Below are positions 27,409 through 36,466 of a stretch of 64,000 bases of DNA, piece by piece. Source of the DNA: Candidatus Nitrosocosmicus arcticus (GTDB taxonomy: Archaea; Thermoproteota; Nitrososphaeria; Nitrososphaerales; Nitrososphaeraceae); the NCBI RefSeq assembly GCF_007826885.1, contig NZ_ML675583.1, positions 1-64,000 on the forward strand, read 5' to 3'. The position numbers and the translations under genes are program-made. The stretch's first letter is position 1. Each line of letters begins with the position of its first letter. The notes below the pieces were generated by a model, which searched no databases, had not been told where the DNA came from, and saw nothing but the letters and a program-made list of their open reading frames with translations.

Positions 27409-27659
27409 CCCACAAAGTTGGACTTTTTGCAATGTTTATTGCAGCAGCCCTAATTGGTTCAGTAGTAGCTTTTGGCGATAACATGGCATATGCAGGCGGA
27501 AAGAAGAAATCTAACGATGCAGAACAAGAAATTGAACAAGGACAAGCAAATGAACAATCAGGACAGTGTGTTACTGGAACAATATCATTGATTAACTGTA
27601 ACAACGTAGGATTACTATTTCAAAATAACGACGGCAACTTGGCATTAGGCCAACAATAA
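27390..27659 (+). CDS. Secreted small acidic protein, paralog 1
   Basis: The 89-aa precursor has a signal peptide (residues 1-35; FAMFIAAALIGSVVAFG, with MAYA before the cleavage region). The mature peptide has a Glu/Gln-rich run (EQEIEQGQANEQ) and a conserved end with QCVTG, INCNNVGLLFQ and GQQ. Two cysteines could form one disulfide. It is a close paralog of 28095-28361, with identical upstream DNA. The family seems common in Nitrososphaeria, but its role is not known. Confidence 0.8.
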   Translation: MSNITKTHKVGLFAMFIAAALIGSVVAFGDNMAYAGGKKKSNDAEQEIEQGQANEQSGQCVTGTISLINCNNVGLLFQNNDGNLALGQQ

Positions 27660-28094
27660 ATTCTTTTTTTTATTTAAATTTTAATACATAATACAATTCA
27701 TCCGAATAGTTCTTGAATATTCTTACCACTTTGAAATAATTTTTTATACGTTTTGTTATAATATTTTGAAATAACCTAATACTAACTTGTTAGTATATAA
27801 AAATTTTCAAAAAACAAATAATAAAACTACAGTAACTTAAAAGATGGAGAAATACCTCTCGTATAACAGGCACATATAATCATAAAGAAACAATTGTGTA
27901 AACACCCGGACCTTTCAATAATAAATTTGGCTGATATTGTTATTTGAATACTGGTAATTTATGCATGTAATCTTAAAACAAAAATAGATACAAAATTCTA
28001 ATAAATAAATACGCTATATTATTTCATATAAAAATGATAGTAACATGTATCCAAACTATGATATAATTAATTTCAATTATACATTCTGATTACA
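27660..28094. other. Spacer between the two secreted-peptide paralogs
   Basis: 435 bp of AT-rich DNA. It starts with an eight-T run after the first paralog (about 27663-27671), a likely terminator, and ends with copy 2 of the 75-bp leader repeat. No ORF supported. Confidence 0.5.
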
Positions 28095-28113
28095 ATGAGT
28101 AACATAACAAAAA
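28039..28113. repeat. 75-bp direct repeat, copy 2
   Basis: Exact match to 27334-27408, ending within codon 7 of the second paralog. The sequences diverge on both sides immediately. Confidence 0.85.
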
Positions 28114-28361
28114 ACTATAAAGTAGGAATATTTGCAATGTTTATTGCAGCAGCCCTAATTGGTTCAGTAGCAGCTTTTGGCGATAACATGGCATTTGCAA
28201 CAAAGAAATCAAGCAATGAGTCAGAGCAAGAAATCGAGCAAGAACAAGAAAACGAACAGAATGCACAATGTGTATCTGGAGATTTCACAATAGCTGGATG
28301 TAACAACGTAGGTTTAATGTTCCAATTCCAAGACGGTAACATAGCCGCAGGACAACAATAA
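28095..28361 (+). CDS. Secreted small acidic protein, paralog 2
   Basis: The 88-aa precursor mirrors paralog 1: same signal peptide with AAALIGSVAAFGDNMAFA, a Glu/Gln-rich run (EQEIEQEQENEQNAQ), then QCVSGDFTIAGCNNVGLMFQ and GQQ. Differences concentrate in the mature acidic part. A T-rich tract directly after the stop (28366-28379) is a likely terminator. Secretion is predicted; an envelope, matrix or peptide role cannot be decided. Confidence 0.8.
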   Translation: MSNITKNYKVGIFAMFIAAALIGSVAAFGDNMAFATKKSSNESEQEIEQEQENEQNAQCVSGDFTIAGCNNVGLMFQFQDGNIAAGQQ

Positions 28362-28437
28362 ACTCCTTTTTTTCTTTTTGTATCTTTAAATTCGACCGAA
28401 ATATATATTATATCTTATAACAATAAAAATTAGTTAG

Positions 28438-28917
28438 TTAGTTAGTGGTTTTTAGCCTATCAAACAGTAACTCACCAAGTAACCATTTTAGTGAAACAAT
28501 ATTGCGATTTGCCATTTTATTATCGCGTGTTTGTAAAACCAGCGTGTTGTGATCCTTCTCCTCCTCGAGATTATCTAATTTTTCGGATCTAACATAGAAT
28601 TTCTCTTCACGATAAAATACAGTTGATCCCCCACTATCAATAAACATAATAAATGAGACATTCATGCTGTATTTTTCAACAATGCAAATATGGTGTTTTT
28701 TATCGTTAAGCAGATTTTTTTGTGAATTATTCTTGTCCTCAAAGTTCAATATATTCATATAATGTTCTAAGAGTGGAATCATTTTTCGTATGAAATTTTT
28801 AAAAGCGCTTGATTCACTTGGACAAATACCATAGTCGTTATCAGACCACTTAAAAAAATAAGAACCTATTCTTACAGAAGGTTTTAAAGGAAAATCACGA
28901 TTAACTTCATTTGTCAA
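28438..28917 (-). CDS. Uncharacterised 159-aa protein
   Basis: Soluble, mixed-charge, no known motif. It starts with TTG 28915-28917 and contains KPSVRIGSYFFKWSDNDYGICPSES and a C-terminal VSLKWLLGELLFDRLK helix. It follows the Fe-S helicase gene by 77 bp on the same strand, so may be its operon partner. No function can be given. Confidence 0.5.
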   Translation of the reverse strand: MTNEVNRDFPLKPSVRIGSYFFKWSDNDYGICPSESSAFKNFIRKMIPLLEHYMNILNFEDKNNSQKNLLNDKKHHICIVEKYSMNVSFIMFIDSGGSTVFYREEKFYVRSEKLDNLEEEKDHNTLVLQTRDNKMANRNIVSLKWLLGELLFDRLKTTN

Positions 28918-28994
28918 CTACGAAAGCATCTCCGCAAAAAGACTCAAAATGAAGATCATTTGTCCAATTAATCACTATAAAATTTGGTATGTAG

Positions 28995-30713
28995 TTATCT
29001 TGTAATAATAGCTTCCGAAAACCATTTGGGAATCATCTCTTTTCCGTTTTTTAATAAAAACGAAACACTGCTGTCAAGAATATAGGTATTTGCGTAATCA
29101 TCAGCATTTCTAACACTTCTCCCATATGCTTGTATTAGTCGAAGTATCGTGTTCCATTCATACCATTTTGGATTACGCTGTTTTAGTACCGAGACTTTCT
29201 TATCAGTTAAATCAGGATATGGAACTTTTACGATTACTTGGAATCTAGAAAGATCGTCCTTAAGGTCCACCCCTAAGAACATAGATGGAGATATAAGAAC
29301 TGTGGGTTTTGTACTTTGAGTATGTTTTAGTATCATTTCATTTCTATCAAACTTTGGATTGGTTTCAATGAGCCTTGATAAATTTTCCTTGGATAAGTTA
29401 TTCTTGATAAATTGAACCTGGGAGTACGACGTTGTATGAATTATGCCCTTGTCATTCTTATGTACAGAAAGAAGATTATCAAGTACTTTGACTATATTTG
29501 GCAAAGACTCGCTCATGGTTCTTGCATTTAGCCATGCTACATTCATTAGATAGATAGGTCTATTTTTAATTGGGAAATCTGAATTTTCAATTCTTATAAA
29601 CTTTACATCTTCGTTCTTTAATCCCACGGCCTTGCACAGATTTTCTTTACTTAAAATAGTAGCGCTCATCAACAATGAAACGGAACCTTTATCAAAAATA
29701 TCTGTAAAATAACTTGATACTACTAGTGGTTCTAATTTAATTCGTGATAGTTTATTGTCTATTTCATTTTTAGTAATGTTTGTAACTAGCCAGTTTTCCT
29801 TGTTATTACGCAAATCCTCTAAAAAGGTCAACAAATTTTTTTCATAATTTATGGCATCTATAAGATTCTTTTCACTAACATGAATATCCTGATTGCTGCC
29901 ACCTGATCCTAAAATATTTGCGGATTTCTCCACGTAACCAGTAAATTGTTCTTTTAATCCTGTACAAAAATCTATCCAGGTTTCGACATCGGTTTGTTTA
30001 TTATCAGGTAAATTTATTTTTGGAAAGAACCTAACTAACGATTCTTTACTGAATATGATATTTTTGAAAGAAGATACTTCAGATTCTAGCGTGTGAGCTT
30101 CATCTAGGATCAAGAGCTTTCTTTTGTTTACACCAGATGAATAAAAGAGATCAGATAGAAAATATTTGTAATTATAGATAGTATGACTAGATTTTATAGA
30201 AATCCATTTTTGATGATAATATGAACAAGGCTTCCATTCGATTCTAACAAGCTGGGAATGTTCTTTTGCTTTGTCATGATATTTTTTTAACGCGTATTTG
30301 TTTATGTCCACGTTTTCATAAATGGTTCCTTCAGACTGTACATCGTAATCACTCATTCTAGTCTTATAGATACAATCAAAATCATCGTCCTTCAGGCAAG
30401 GTCCATATTCACAACTTTCTCTTATGCCCATATCCTCTTTAACAATGCAAGGAAAATTATTTCGACCTTTAACTTCAGAAAGATATGGAAAATCTCTATT
30501 GTATTGGGTTTGAAGATCCTTTGTTGATGTGCAGATATGAGAGCTCCCTAGAAATCGTGCAAGCGTTACAGCTACCGCACTCTTTCCAAATCCGGTTGGT
30601 GCTTCTAAAAATATGAATTTGTAATCGGATTTGAGTGCTTGATCAAGTTCATCAAGCACTTTATCCTGGTTAGGACGGATATAATCTAGAGGGAAAAAAT
30701 TTCGCATAGACAT
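28995..30713 (-). CDS. XPD/Rad3-like Fe-S DNA helicase
   Basis: The 572-aa SF2 helicase has Walker A EAPTGFGKSA, DEAH as LLILDEAHTLE, motif III LLMSATIL and motif VI QAYGRSVRN. After KGRNNFPC three further cysteines (ESCEYGPC and later WKPCSYY) fit the 4Fe-4S site of XPD-type helicases. XPD unwinds DNA 5'-3' in repair. It could also be a DinG-like relative. A SelB-like factor lies upstream and an unknown protein downstream, all on one strand. Start is ATG 30711-30713. Confidence 0.87.
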   Translation of the reverse strand: MSMRNFFPLDYIRPNQDKVLDELDQALKSDYKFIFLEAPTGFGKSAVAVTLARFLGSSHICTSTKDLQTQYNRDFPYLSEVKGRNNFPCIVKEDMGIRESCEYGPCLKDDDFDCIYKTRMSDYDVQSEGTIYENVDINKYALKKYHDKAKEHSQLVRIEWKPCSYYHQKWISIKSSHTIYNYKYFLSDLFYSSGVNKRKLLILDEAHTLESEVSSFKNIIFSKESLVRFFPKINLPDNKQTDVETWIDFCTGLKEQFTGYVEKSANILGSGGSNQDIHVSEKNLIDAINYEKNLLTFLEDLRNNKENWLVTNITKNEIDNKLSRIKLEPLVVSSYFTDIFDKGSVSLLMSATILSKENLCKAVGLKNEDVKFIRIENSDFPIKNRPIYLMNVAWLNARTMSESLPNIVKVLDNLLSVHKNDKGIIHTTSYSQVQFIKNNLSKENLSRLIETNPKFDRNEMILKHTQSTKPTVLISPSMFLGVDLKDDLSRFQVIVKVPYPDLTDKKVSVLKQRNPKWYEWNTILRLIQAYGRSVRNADDYANTYILDSSVSFLLKNGKEMIPKWFSEAIITR

Positions 30714-30817
30714 AAGAGGGGATGTTTATGTGTAGACAAACGGATTATTAAAGCGTAACCAACTAATCATGCAAGAAATGATTCAACTTGTTTGGGCATG
30801 CAAGATATAGTTATAAT

Positions 30818-31825
30818 TCACTTCATGATTCCATGGCCTATTATCCGCATACTCTTTGAATCCGGTTTAAATAAAATGCACAAATCATTCTTTACAAATG
30901 CCAGTGGTTTTTCAAATGAAATCAATAAAATTGAATCTGGCATTTGCTTTATTTTCACTGTTCGTATCTGAAGCCCTACACTCATCATATAATTCTGTGT
31001 TTCAGATATTTCTTCCTTAAAGTATGGATTTTTGATAAACTTTAACTGAAAATCAGCAGTTGCTATTTTAGCAAATCCTGGAGATGTAATAACATCTCCT
31101 CTTGATATATCCTTAGCAGACGCTCCCTTAATGGCCAGGCCTACACGAGAATTTTTTTTCGAAGTATTAACTGGGTCATCATGCATCTGAATGGATTTGA
31201 TAACCACCGTTTTATTTGATGGGCTTAAAACTAACTCATCATAAGTTTTAATTTCTCCCTGTTTCACTGTTCCCAGAACTACTGTACCTACTCCCTTAAC
31301 GTCAAAGACATGATCTACTACAATACAAGCTTCAGAGGGTTGGAGACTCTCACCTCCTTTATCTTTTAGATCCATTTCTGTTTCTGTTTCTGTTTCTGTT
31401 TCTGTTTCTGTTTCTGTTTCTGTTTTTGATTCCATTTCAGCTATACTGTTTTTCAGCTGTTCCAAACTATCCAGTATTTGAAATGATGATAAGCGGGTAT
31501 TCTTTATGATATTTCTTACTTTTTCAACGTCTATCTCATAGCCGTATAAAATAAAACCACTCTTTATGCCAAAAATATCAACTGCTATCAGCTGTTCGCC
31601 AAGAAAAGAATCGAGTTTGGAGATATTGATAATTGCATAGTTAGACATTGCTATAGACTGTAGTAGAGGCTGAAGTTTTTCAGGATAAGTATTAGGGAAA
31701 CAATAAGAAATAATTTTATCACTGGTTTTTCTATCATATATGGTGATATCACTTGAAGTCCCCTTTTTTCCCAACTCATTTGCAATTGTTGCATCCCCTA
31801 GTAAAACAAAATTAAAACTATTCAA
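30818..31825 (-). CDS. SelB/EF-Tu-like protein lacking a P-loop
   Basis: The 335-aa protein resembles archaeal SelB-like elongation-factor paralogs. The N-terminal part (GDATIANELGKKGTSSDITI) retains fold-like segments but no G-x4-G-K-S/T. The EF-Tu domain-2-like part has VFDVKGVGTVVLGTVKQG, KSIQMHDD and GLAIKGASAKDISRGDVI. A Glu-Thr microsatellite splits the two. It is probably not a GTPase, and may act in RNA or translation contacts. It lies upstream of the XPD-like gene on the same strand. Confidence 0.8.
   Translation of the reverse strand: MNSFNFVLLGDATIANELGKKGTSSDITIYDRKTSDKIISYCFPNTYPEKLQPLLQSIAMSNYAIINISKLDSFLGEQLIAVDIFGIKSGFILYGYEIDVEKVRNIIKNTRLSSFQILDSLEQLKNSIAEMESKTETETETETETETETEMDLKDKGGESLQPSEACIVVDHVFDVKGVGTVVLGTVKQGEIKTYDELVLSPSNKTVVIKSIQMHDDPVNTSKKNSRVGLAIKGASAKDISRGDVITSPGFAKIATADFQLKFIKNPYFKEEISETQNYMMSVGLQIRTVKIKQMPDSILLISFEKPLAFVKNDLCILFKPDSKSMRIIGHGIMK
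31375..31422. repeat. Hexanucleotide array (TTTCTG)8 inside the SelB-like gene
   Basis: Eight perfect tandem TTTCTG units, encoding an alternating Glu-Thr run on the minus strand. In-frame length changes of two residues would be expected from slippage. It separates the two domains of the protein. Confidence 0.9.
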
Positions 31826-31922
31826 AACTTTTGATTAGTATAGTTTTTTTTAAATAAAATCGTTGCTTTTAGATCAAATAATGATTAAATAACCCACAAT
31901 TTAGAACATTATAATACATTGC

Positions 31923-31932
31923 TTTTTATATA
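31923..31932 (+). promoter_or_regulatory. Candidate TATA box of the DEAD-box gene
   Basis: TTTTTATATA at 31923-31932 is 40 bases before the TTG start. Transcription about 26 bases downstream would leave a leader of about 14 nt. Confidence 0.45.
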
Positions 31933-31971
31933 GTACAATCGTATATAGAAATCCTGAGCTGAATATATTAA

Positions 31972-33402
31972 TTGGTTAGTTTTGAAGAACTTGGTATTGA
32001 AAAATCTATAGTTAAAGCATTGAAAGAAACTGGAATCGAACAACCATTTCCTATTCAAGAATCAATAATTCCACTTATTTTAAAAGGAGAAGATGTTATT
32101 GGTAGATCGAATACAGGAACTGGTAAAACAGCCGCATTCGTACTACCTATGTTGAGTAAGTTAAATCCGAAAAATTTTCTACAAGGACTGATTTTGGTTC
32201 CTACTAGAGAATTGGCTATACAAATTACAAGCACGATAAATGAACTTGTAAAATATAGCAACCTGAGGTCCGTTGCAATCTATGGCGGGCAGAATTTCCA
32301 AATGCAGAGGAAAATACTCAATAAAGGTGTAAATATCGTAGTTGCAACCCCAGGAAGACTCTTGGATCATATGAATCAAAGAACTATTACGTTAAGTAAG
32401 GTTAATTTCCTTATCCTTGATGAAGCAGATAGAATGTTAGATATGGGTTTTATTGATGATATCAAAGAAATCCTATCTCATATCGATAGTAAAAAGCAAA
32501 TTTGCCTTTTCTCTGCAACGATGCCTGATTCTATTATGCAACTGGCAAAAGAACAAATGAAGAATCCGAAACATATTAGCATTGAAAAGACGATCTCACA
32601 GGCAAACATAAATCAATCGTATTTGATGCTTTACGAAAAGGACAAATTCCAGCAATTAGTTAGCACTTTGAAGCCTATTTCAAACAATGGCGCAAGTCAT
32701 ATTATTGTCTTTACGGCAACAAAGCAACGAGCTAGAGATTTGGCATATAAATTAAGAAACGACGACTTTTTTGTAGATAGTATCCATGGAGATTTAAATC
32801 AGAGACAAAGGGAGAGTACCCTTTCAAGATTTAGGAATAAGAAATTCAACATTCTTATCGCTACAGACGTCGCATCAAGAGGACTAGATATTACTACGGT
32901 CAGTCATATTATCAACTACGACATACCTGATGATGTAGAGACATATTTCCATAGAATAGGGAGAACAGCAAGAGCAGGAGCAAATGGTACAGCACTTTCC
33001 TTTGTTTCCCAACACGATATGTTTACCCTTAGAAAAATACAAAATATCGCAGCAAACTCGCTAAAGAATTTAAACACAGAATATGGAATAGAAGTAGATT
33101 TCAAATTCAATAGCGCACCTAGGCCTAATCGTTTCAGATCTAATTATGGTAGAAGAGGATATGGTCAAAGCGGGTATAGTCGAAGCAAGGTTCCAGCAGA
33201 ACAAAGGTCAAGGAATAATTATGATAATAGTAACAGCAGCAGCGGCAGGTATCCATCTAGAAATAATTATGATAATAGTAACAGCAGTTACCCATCTAGA
33301 AATAATTATGATAATAGTAACAGCAGTTACCCATCTAGAAGACTAAGTGGTATTACTAGACCTCTTGGCCGAAGGAATAATTATAACAGAGACTCTAACT
33401 AA
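31972..33402 (+). CDS. DEAD-box RNA helicase with Asn/Ser/Arg repeat tail
   Basis: The 476-aa protein is a complete DEAD-box helicase: Q motif FEELGIEKS, Walker A RSNTGTGKTAAF, PTRELAIQ, VATPGRLLDH, DEAD, SAT, and HRIGRTARAG. The core ends near 375. The tail is basic and repetitive (RNNYDNSNSS units), typical of cold- or RNA-chaperone-linked DEAD-box proteins. It likely remodels RNA in the cytoplasm. Start is TTG 31972-31974. Confidence 0.93.
   Translation: MVSFEELGIEKSIVKALKETGIEQPFPIQESIIPLILKGEDVIGRSNTGTGKTAAFVLPMLSKLNPKNFLQGLILVPTRELAIQITSTINELVKYSNLRSVAIYGGQNFQMQRKILNKGVNIVVATPGRLLDHMNQRTITLSKVNFLILDEADRMLDMGFIDDIKEILSHIDSKKQICLFSATMPDSIMQLAKEQMKNPKHISIEKTISQANINQSYLMLYEKDKFQQLVSTLKPISNNGASHIIVFTATKQRARDLAYKLRNDDFFVDSIHGDLNQRQRESTLSRFRNKKFNILIATDVASRGLDITTVSHIINYDIPDDVETYFHRIGRTARAGANGTALSFVSQHDMFTLRKIQNIAANSLKNLNTEYGIEVDFKFNSAPRPNRFRSNYGRRGYGQSGYSRSKVPAEQRSRNNYDNSNSSSGRYPSRNNYDNSNSSYPSRNNYDNSNSSYPSRRLSGITRPLGRRNNYNRDSN
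33211..33336. repeat. Tandem 39/48-bp repeats in the DEAD-box C-terminal tail
   Basis: Units at 33211-33258 (48 bp), 33259-33297 and 33298-33336 (39 bp each) encode RNNYDNSNSSYPS-type peptides. The last two are nearly identical; the first has a three-residue insert (Ser-Gly-Arg). Confidence 0.85.
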
Positions 33403-33667
33403 GTAGACAAAAAAAAGACAGATGCACGCACAGTGCATAACATTTTGTGTATGCGTTTGAATCAACTTTTATATTTTTTAATATTCTTTATTTGTTATCA
33501 AATCATTTCAGAGTCACTGAGTTTTCTCGTCTACTGTAATATTTTGAAAGAATCAGCAAAGCCTTAAAGATATTGGTAAATTAGATGTGCGACCTTTTAC
33601 TTTTATCTTATAAATAATAATCAAGGAAAAAAATCAATCAAAAAAAGATGAAAAGATTGATTTAATC

Positions 33668-34381
33668 TTATTCGTGATGATCTCCGGCTAATGGAGCTAT
33701 TTCATTAACTCCTATTACCACAGTAGATGTAGCTGGAAAGTCAATATCTTCTGTAGAGTTATTTTGAATTGCTATATCTGTAATAGGAGTTGTTTCATCT
33801 GATGCAACATCTACATGATAAAGACAGAGTTCTCCAGATTCAGAGAGTTCCGGAATAAACTCAAATTCAGCGACGTTTAGTGCAGGAGCTTGGCCAATTA
33901 GGACATTAACACTTGTATCATTAAGTTCATTGCAAGGAAGTTTGGTAGCAATGTGACCATTCATTATTTGATATGGTGTAGAGTCATACAAATGAATAAA
34001 ACTGCCTTCAGGTAAGCTTTCACCTTCTAATAATATAGTTTGGGAATCCCTAGTGACGGTGTTAGCATGAGAGGTCTCATTTGCGTGTTCGTCTGTTTGT
34101 TCTGCAACTTCATCTCTAGGTGTTGCGCTAGTTGCATTATCAGTAATCAATCCATCGCTAGTAACCAATCCGTCTGTTGTTGTTGGTAATAATTCTGCTT
34201 CAACTGGCACGCTATCGGTTTCATTAGTGAAATTTTGCTCTGCTGCATCTGTTACATTCAAAGCCTCAGACAAGGTTACATTTTGTTGTGCGTATACATT
34301 TCCATTAACAGTAAATATTGCTGATACGAGTACAAAAGCTACAAAAAGTGATATTTTTGTACTAGTTGATTTGTTAGTCAT
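33668..34381 (-). CDS. Secreted Thr/Glu-rich protein
   Basis: The 237-aa product has a clear signal peptide (KISLFVAFVLVSAIFTVNGNVYA). A low-complexity acidic region rich in Thr, Asn and Val follows, with many N-x-S/T sequons (NVT, NET, NAT). The second half (from about 120) holds a beta-like domain with two cysteines (KLPCNELND, GELCLYHVD). No family is recognised. A glycosylated surface protein is plausible. Confidence 0.65.
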   Translation of the reverse strand: MTNKSTSTKISLFVAFVLVSAIFTVNGNVYAQQNVTLSEALNVTDAAEQNFTNETDSVPVEAELLPTTTDGLVTSDGLITDNATSATPRDEVAEQTDEHANETSHANTVTRDSQTILLEGESLPEGSFIHLYDSTPYQIMNGHIATKLPCNELNDTSVNVLIGQAPALNVAEFEFIPELSESGELCLYHVDVASDETTPITDIAIQNNSTEDIDFPATSTVVIGVNEIAPLAGDHHE

Positions 34382-34434
34382 TATTTTATATTAAAAATAC
34401 TGGTATTTATGTAATTTTTAGTACAATCATCGAA

Positions 34435-35148
34435 CTATTCACTCACCCTTTTTACATCTTTGCGCCCCCTTAATTTCACAATAAAGGAAATTCCAATCAA
34501 AGCAGCAAGTGGTATGTAAATATAATAATAATTCACCATAAAGATTTGCAAAAGATCATAGATTCTTTCTGCTATTGGAACTTCAACATTAACTTCAAAT
34601 ACAAAGTTCAAAATATTTAAGGTATAGAAAATATCCTTAATATCCACAAATAAAAGATACTTTCCGGGCTCACTAAAGATATAATCAAAATCGTAATGTC
34701 CTTGTCTAACGATTGTAAAATTATTTGGATTGGAGAATACAGGCTTTCCGTCTTTAAAAATATAAAAGGAAACAGGAAGTTCTATCAATTCATCTCCCGC
34801 ACTAGAAGTAAGACGGAAAAGAAAAGTTGTATCTTTGCCAATCATGGGTTTCGATGGATTTACTAAAAGCTCTACCACGTAATTTCCTATTGATTGAGTT
34901 TGAGTGCCATTAAAACCAGCATCATTACCTCCAAAAAAAGAATGTGCAAAAGCTAGTTGCTCATTGCCAAAGGGGTAGCAAGAACATACTATAAACAGAA
35001 AAAAGATAAAACCAAAAACCAAAAACCAAATTTTTGACGGTTGAAAACGTCCAAAGATTCTGATTAGAGGAGGATGATAATTTAGATGATATGTTAAACC
35101 TAGAAAAATGACATATTTAAAAAACAAAACCTTGTCAGATGAAAACAC
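34435..35148 (-). CDS. Membrane-anchored extracellular beta-domain protein
   Basis: The 237-aa product has a hydrophobic N-terminal region with a signal around 40-70, an extracellular Ig-like beta domain (about 85-190: VVELLVNPSKPMIGKDTTFLF, then FDYIFSEPGKYLLFVDI) and a C-terminal helix (YIYIPLAALIGISFIVKL) followed by a basic tail. This shape resembles thaumarchaeal cupredoxin-associated or YtkA-like proteins, but no metal ligands are clear. Start is GTG 35146-35148; an internal start nearer the signal is possible. Confidence 0.6.
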   Translation of the reverse strand: MFSSDKVLFFKYVIFLGLTYHLNYHPPLIRIFGRFQPSKIWFLVFGFIFFLFIVCSCYPFGNEQLAFAHSFFGGNDAGFNGTQTQSIGNYVVELLVNPSKPMIGKDTTFLFRLTSSAGDELIELPVSFYIFKDGKPVFSNPNNFTIVRQGHYDFDYIFSEPGKYLLFVDIKDIFYTLNILNFVFEVNVEVPIAERIYDLLQIFMVNYYYIYIPLAALIGISFIVKLRGRKDVKRVSE

Positions 35149-35412
35149 ATCAATAATTGGTCAAAGTTTAATATAAATTCTAAATGATGAGCTTAAAATT
35201 ACTTTATAGGTATGGATATATGTTCTGCAATTTTTTGTTAAATATTACGATATATTACAATTTACATAAAATTTGAAAAATGATGTAATATATTATGAAT
35301 TAATAACATGGTTTCAATAAAAACACGAATGTATTTCTCAATCTGCTGATGGGCATGACTTGACATGCCAAGGAAACAAGACTATTTTAAGAATTTAAAA
35401 GTCTGATTCCAT

Positions 35413-35925
35413 ATGATGGATATATTGACAGACGAGTTTCAACCACCACAAAATAAACCCAAAAAAACAGTCCAAGAATCAGAAGCAGAGACTACTATAG
35501 TAATGCTGCCTTCCGATGCTAACCCACTTGGAAATGTTTTTGGCGGAATGATTCTAAAATATGTGGACCTGTTGGCCGGTTTAGTGGCAAAGAGACATGC
35601 AGGTCATGCAAATATTGTAACAGCGAGCATGGATAGCATGACATTTCTAAAGCCAGTATATATCGGAAATGCTTTGATTTTAAAGGCAAGAATAAACTAC
35701 GTTAGGCGAAGTTCTATGGAAGTTGAGATAAAAATAGAAGCAGAAGATCTAAACAAGTCCCAAAAGGTTCACACAGGCACTGCATATGTGACCCTAGTAG
35801 CACTAGACGAAAAAGGAAAGTCGACAGAGGTTCCTCAATTGCTTTTGAGAGATGAGGAAGAAAAAAGAAGATTTTTAGAAGGTCAAGTCAGGATGGAAAT
35901 GAGGCTCAAAAATCGTAAAAAGTAA
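35413..35925 (+). CDS. Hotdog-fold acyl-CoA thioesterase
   Basis: The 170-aa protein has the YciA/BACH-type hotdog pattern: TIVMLPSDANPLGNVFGGMI, then VDLLAGLVAKRHAG, and ASMDSMTFLKPVYIGNAL. It should hydrolyse acyl-CoA thioesters in the cytoplasm. The ATG pair at 35413 and 35416 gives two equivalent starts. Regions on both sides are AT-rich and gene-free, so it is probably transcribed alone. Confidence 0.88.
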   Translation: MMDILTDEFQPPQNKPKKTVQESEAETTIVMLPSDANPLGNVFGGMILKYVDLLAGLVAKRHAGHANIVTASMDSMTFLKPVYIGNALILKARINYVRRSSMEVEIKIEAEDLNKSQKVHTGTAYVTLVALDEKGKSTEVPQLLLRDEEEKRRFLEGQVRMEMRLKNRKK

Positions 35926-36466
35926 TAGAAAGTGGTAATCCATAAGAGTAGTTTAACGATTTTCACCACTAGTTTGTCATAATGGCCTCAACCGCCCGCA
36001 ACTTCAGTATGATATAAAACGTCAATAAACAAGAAAATGAAAATCCTCTCAGATGTAACATTACAGACTGTTAAATACAGACAAATTAAAAAGGAATTAA
36101 CAGTACCTTATTTACAGAAGCAGAATTTATGTATAGAATTCAATTTAGGCCTTATTATTTATGTACAAGTTCTAGTTAGCAATTAATCTACAGTATATTA
36201 CGAATTTCAGAATCATAAATGAAATATAAGAACAAATACGGATGATTGTATTTAGTTGCAATTATCATTATTTATTGTATATAAAAAACATTAGATACAG
36301 AAATCGAAGAATAGAATTAAGAACAGATTTTTTTAAATTTACTGACTTGTATATGTGTGTGTGTTTATCTTCTACCGTGTATTAAAAAATTTACAAAATA
36401 GCGTGAAGGAACAAACGGGTAGAAAATGTTAACCAGTCAGATCAGGTCAGGTCTATGCATAAGCAA
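35926..36466. other. Gene-free region
   Basis: 541 bp with no supportable ORF. It contains a short TG-rich run (TATATGTGTGTGTGTTT at about 36352-36366). Nothing else recognised. Confidence 0.4.

Noticed and set aside
27334-28113. CRISPR-like array
   Set aside because: Only two long copies 705 bp apart, each tied to a gene start; this is gene duplication, not a CRISPR.
33146-33346. ORF with IIMIIVTA repeats
   Set aside because: Out-of-frame reading of the repeated DEAD-box tail; periodicity comes from the real frame.
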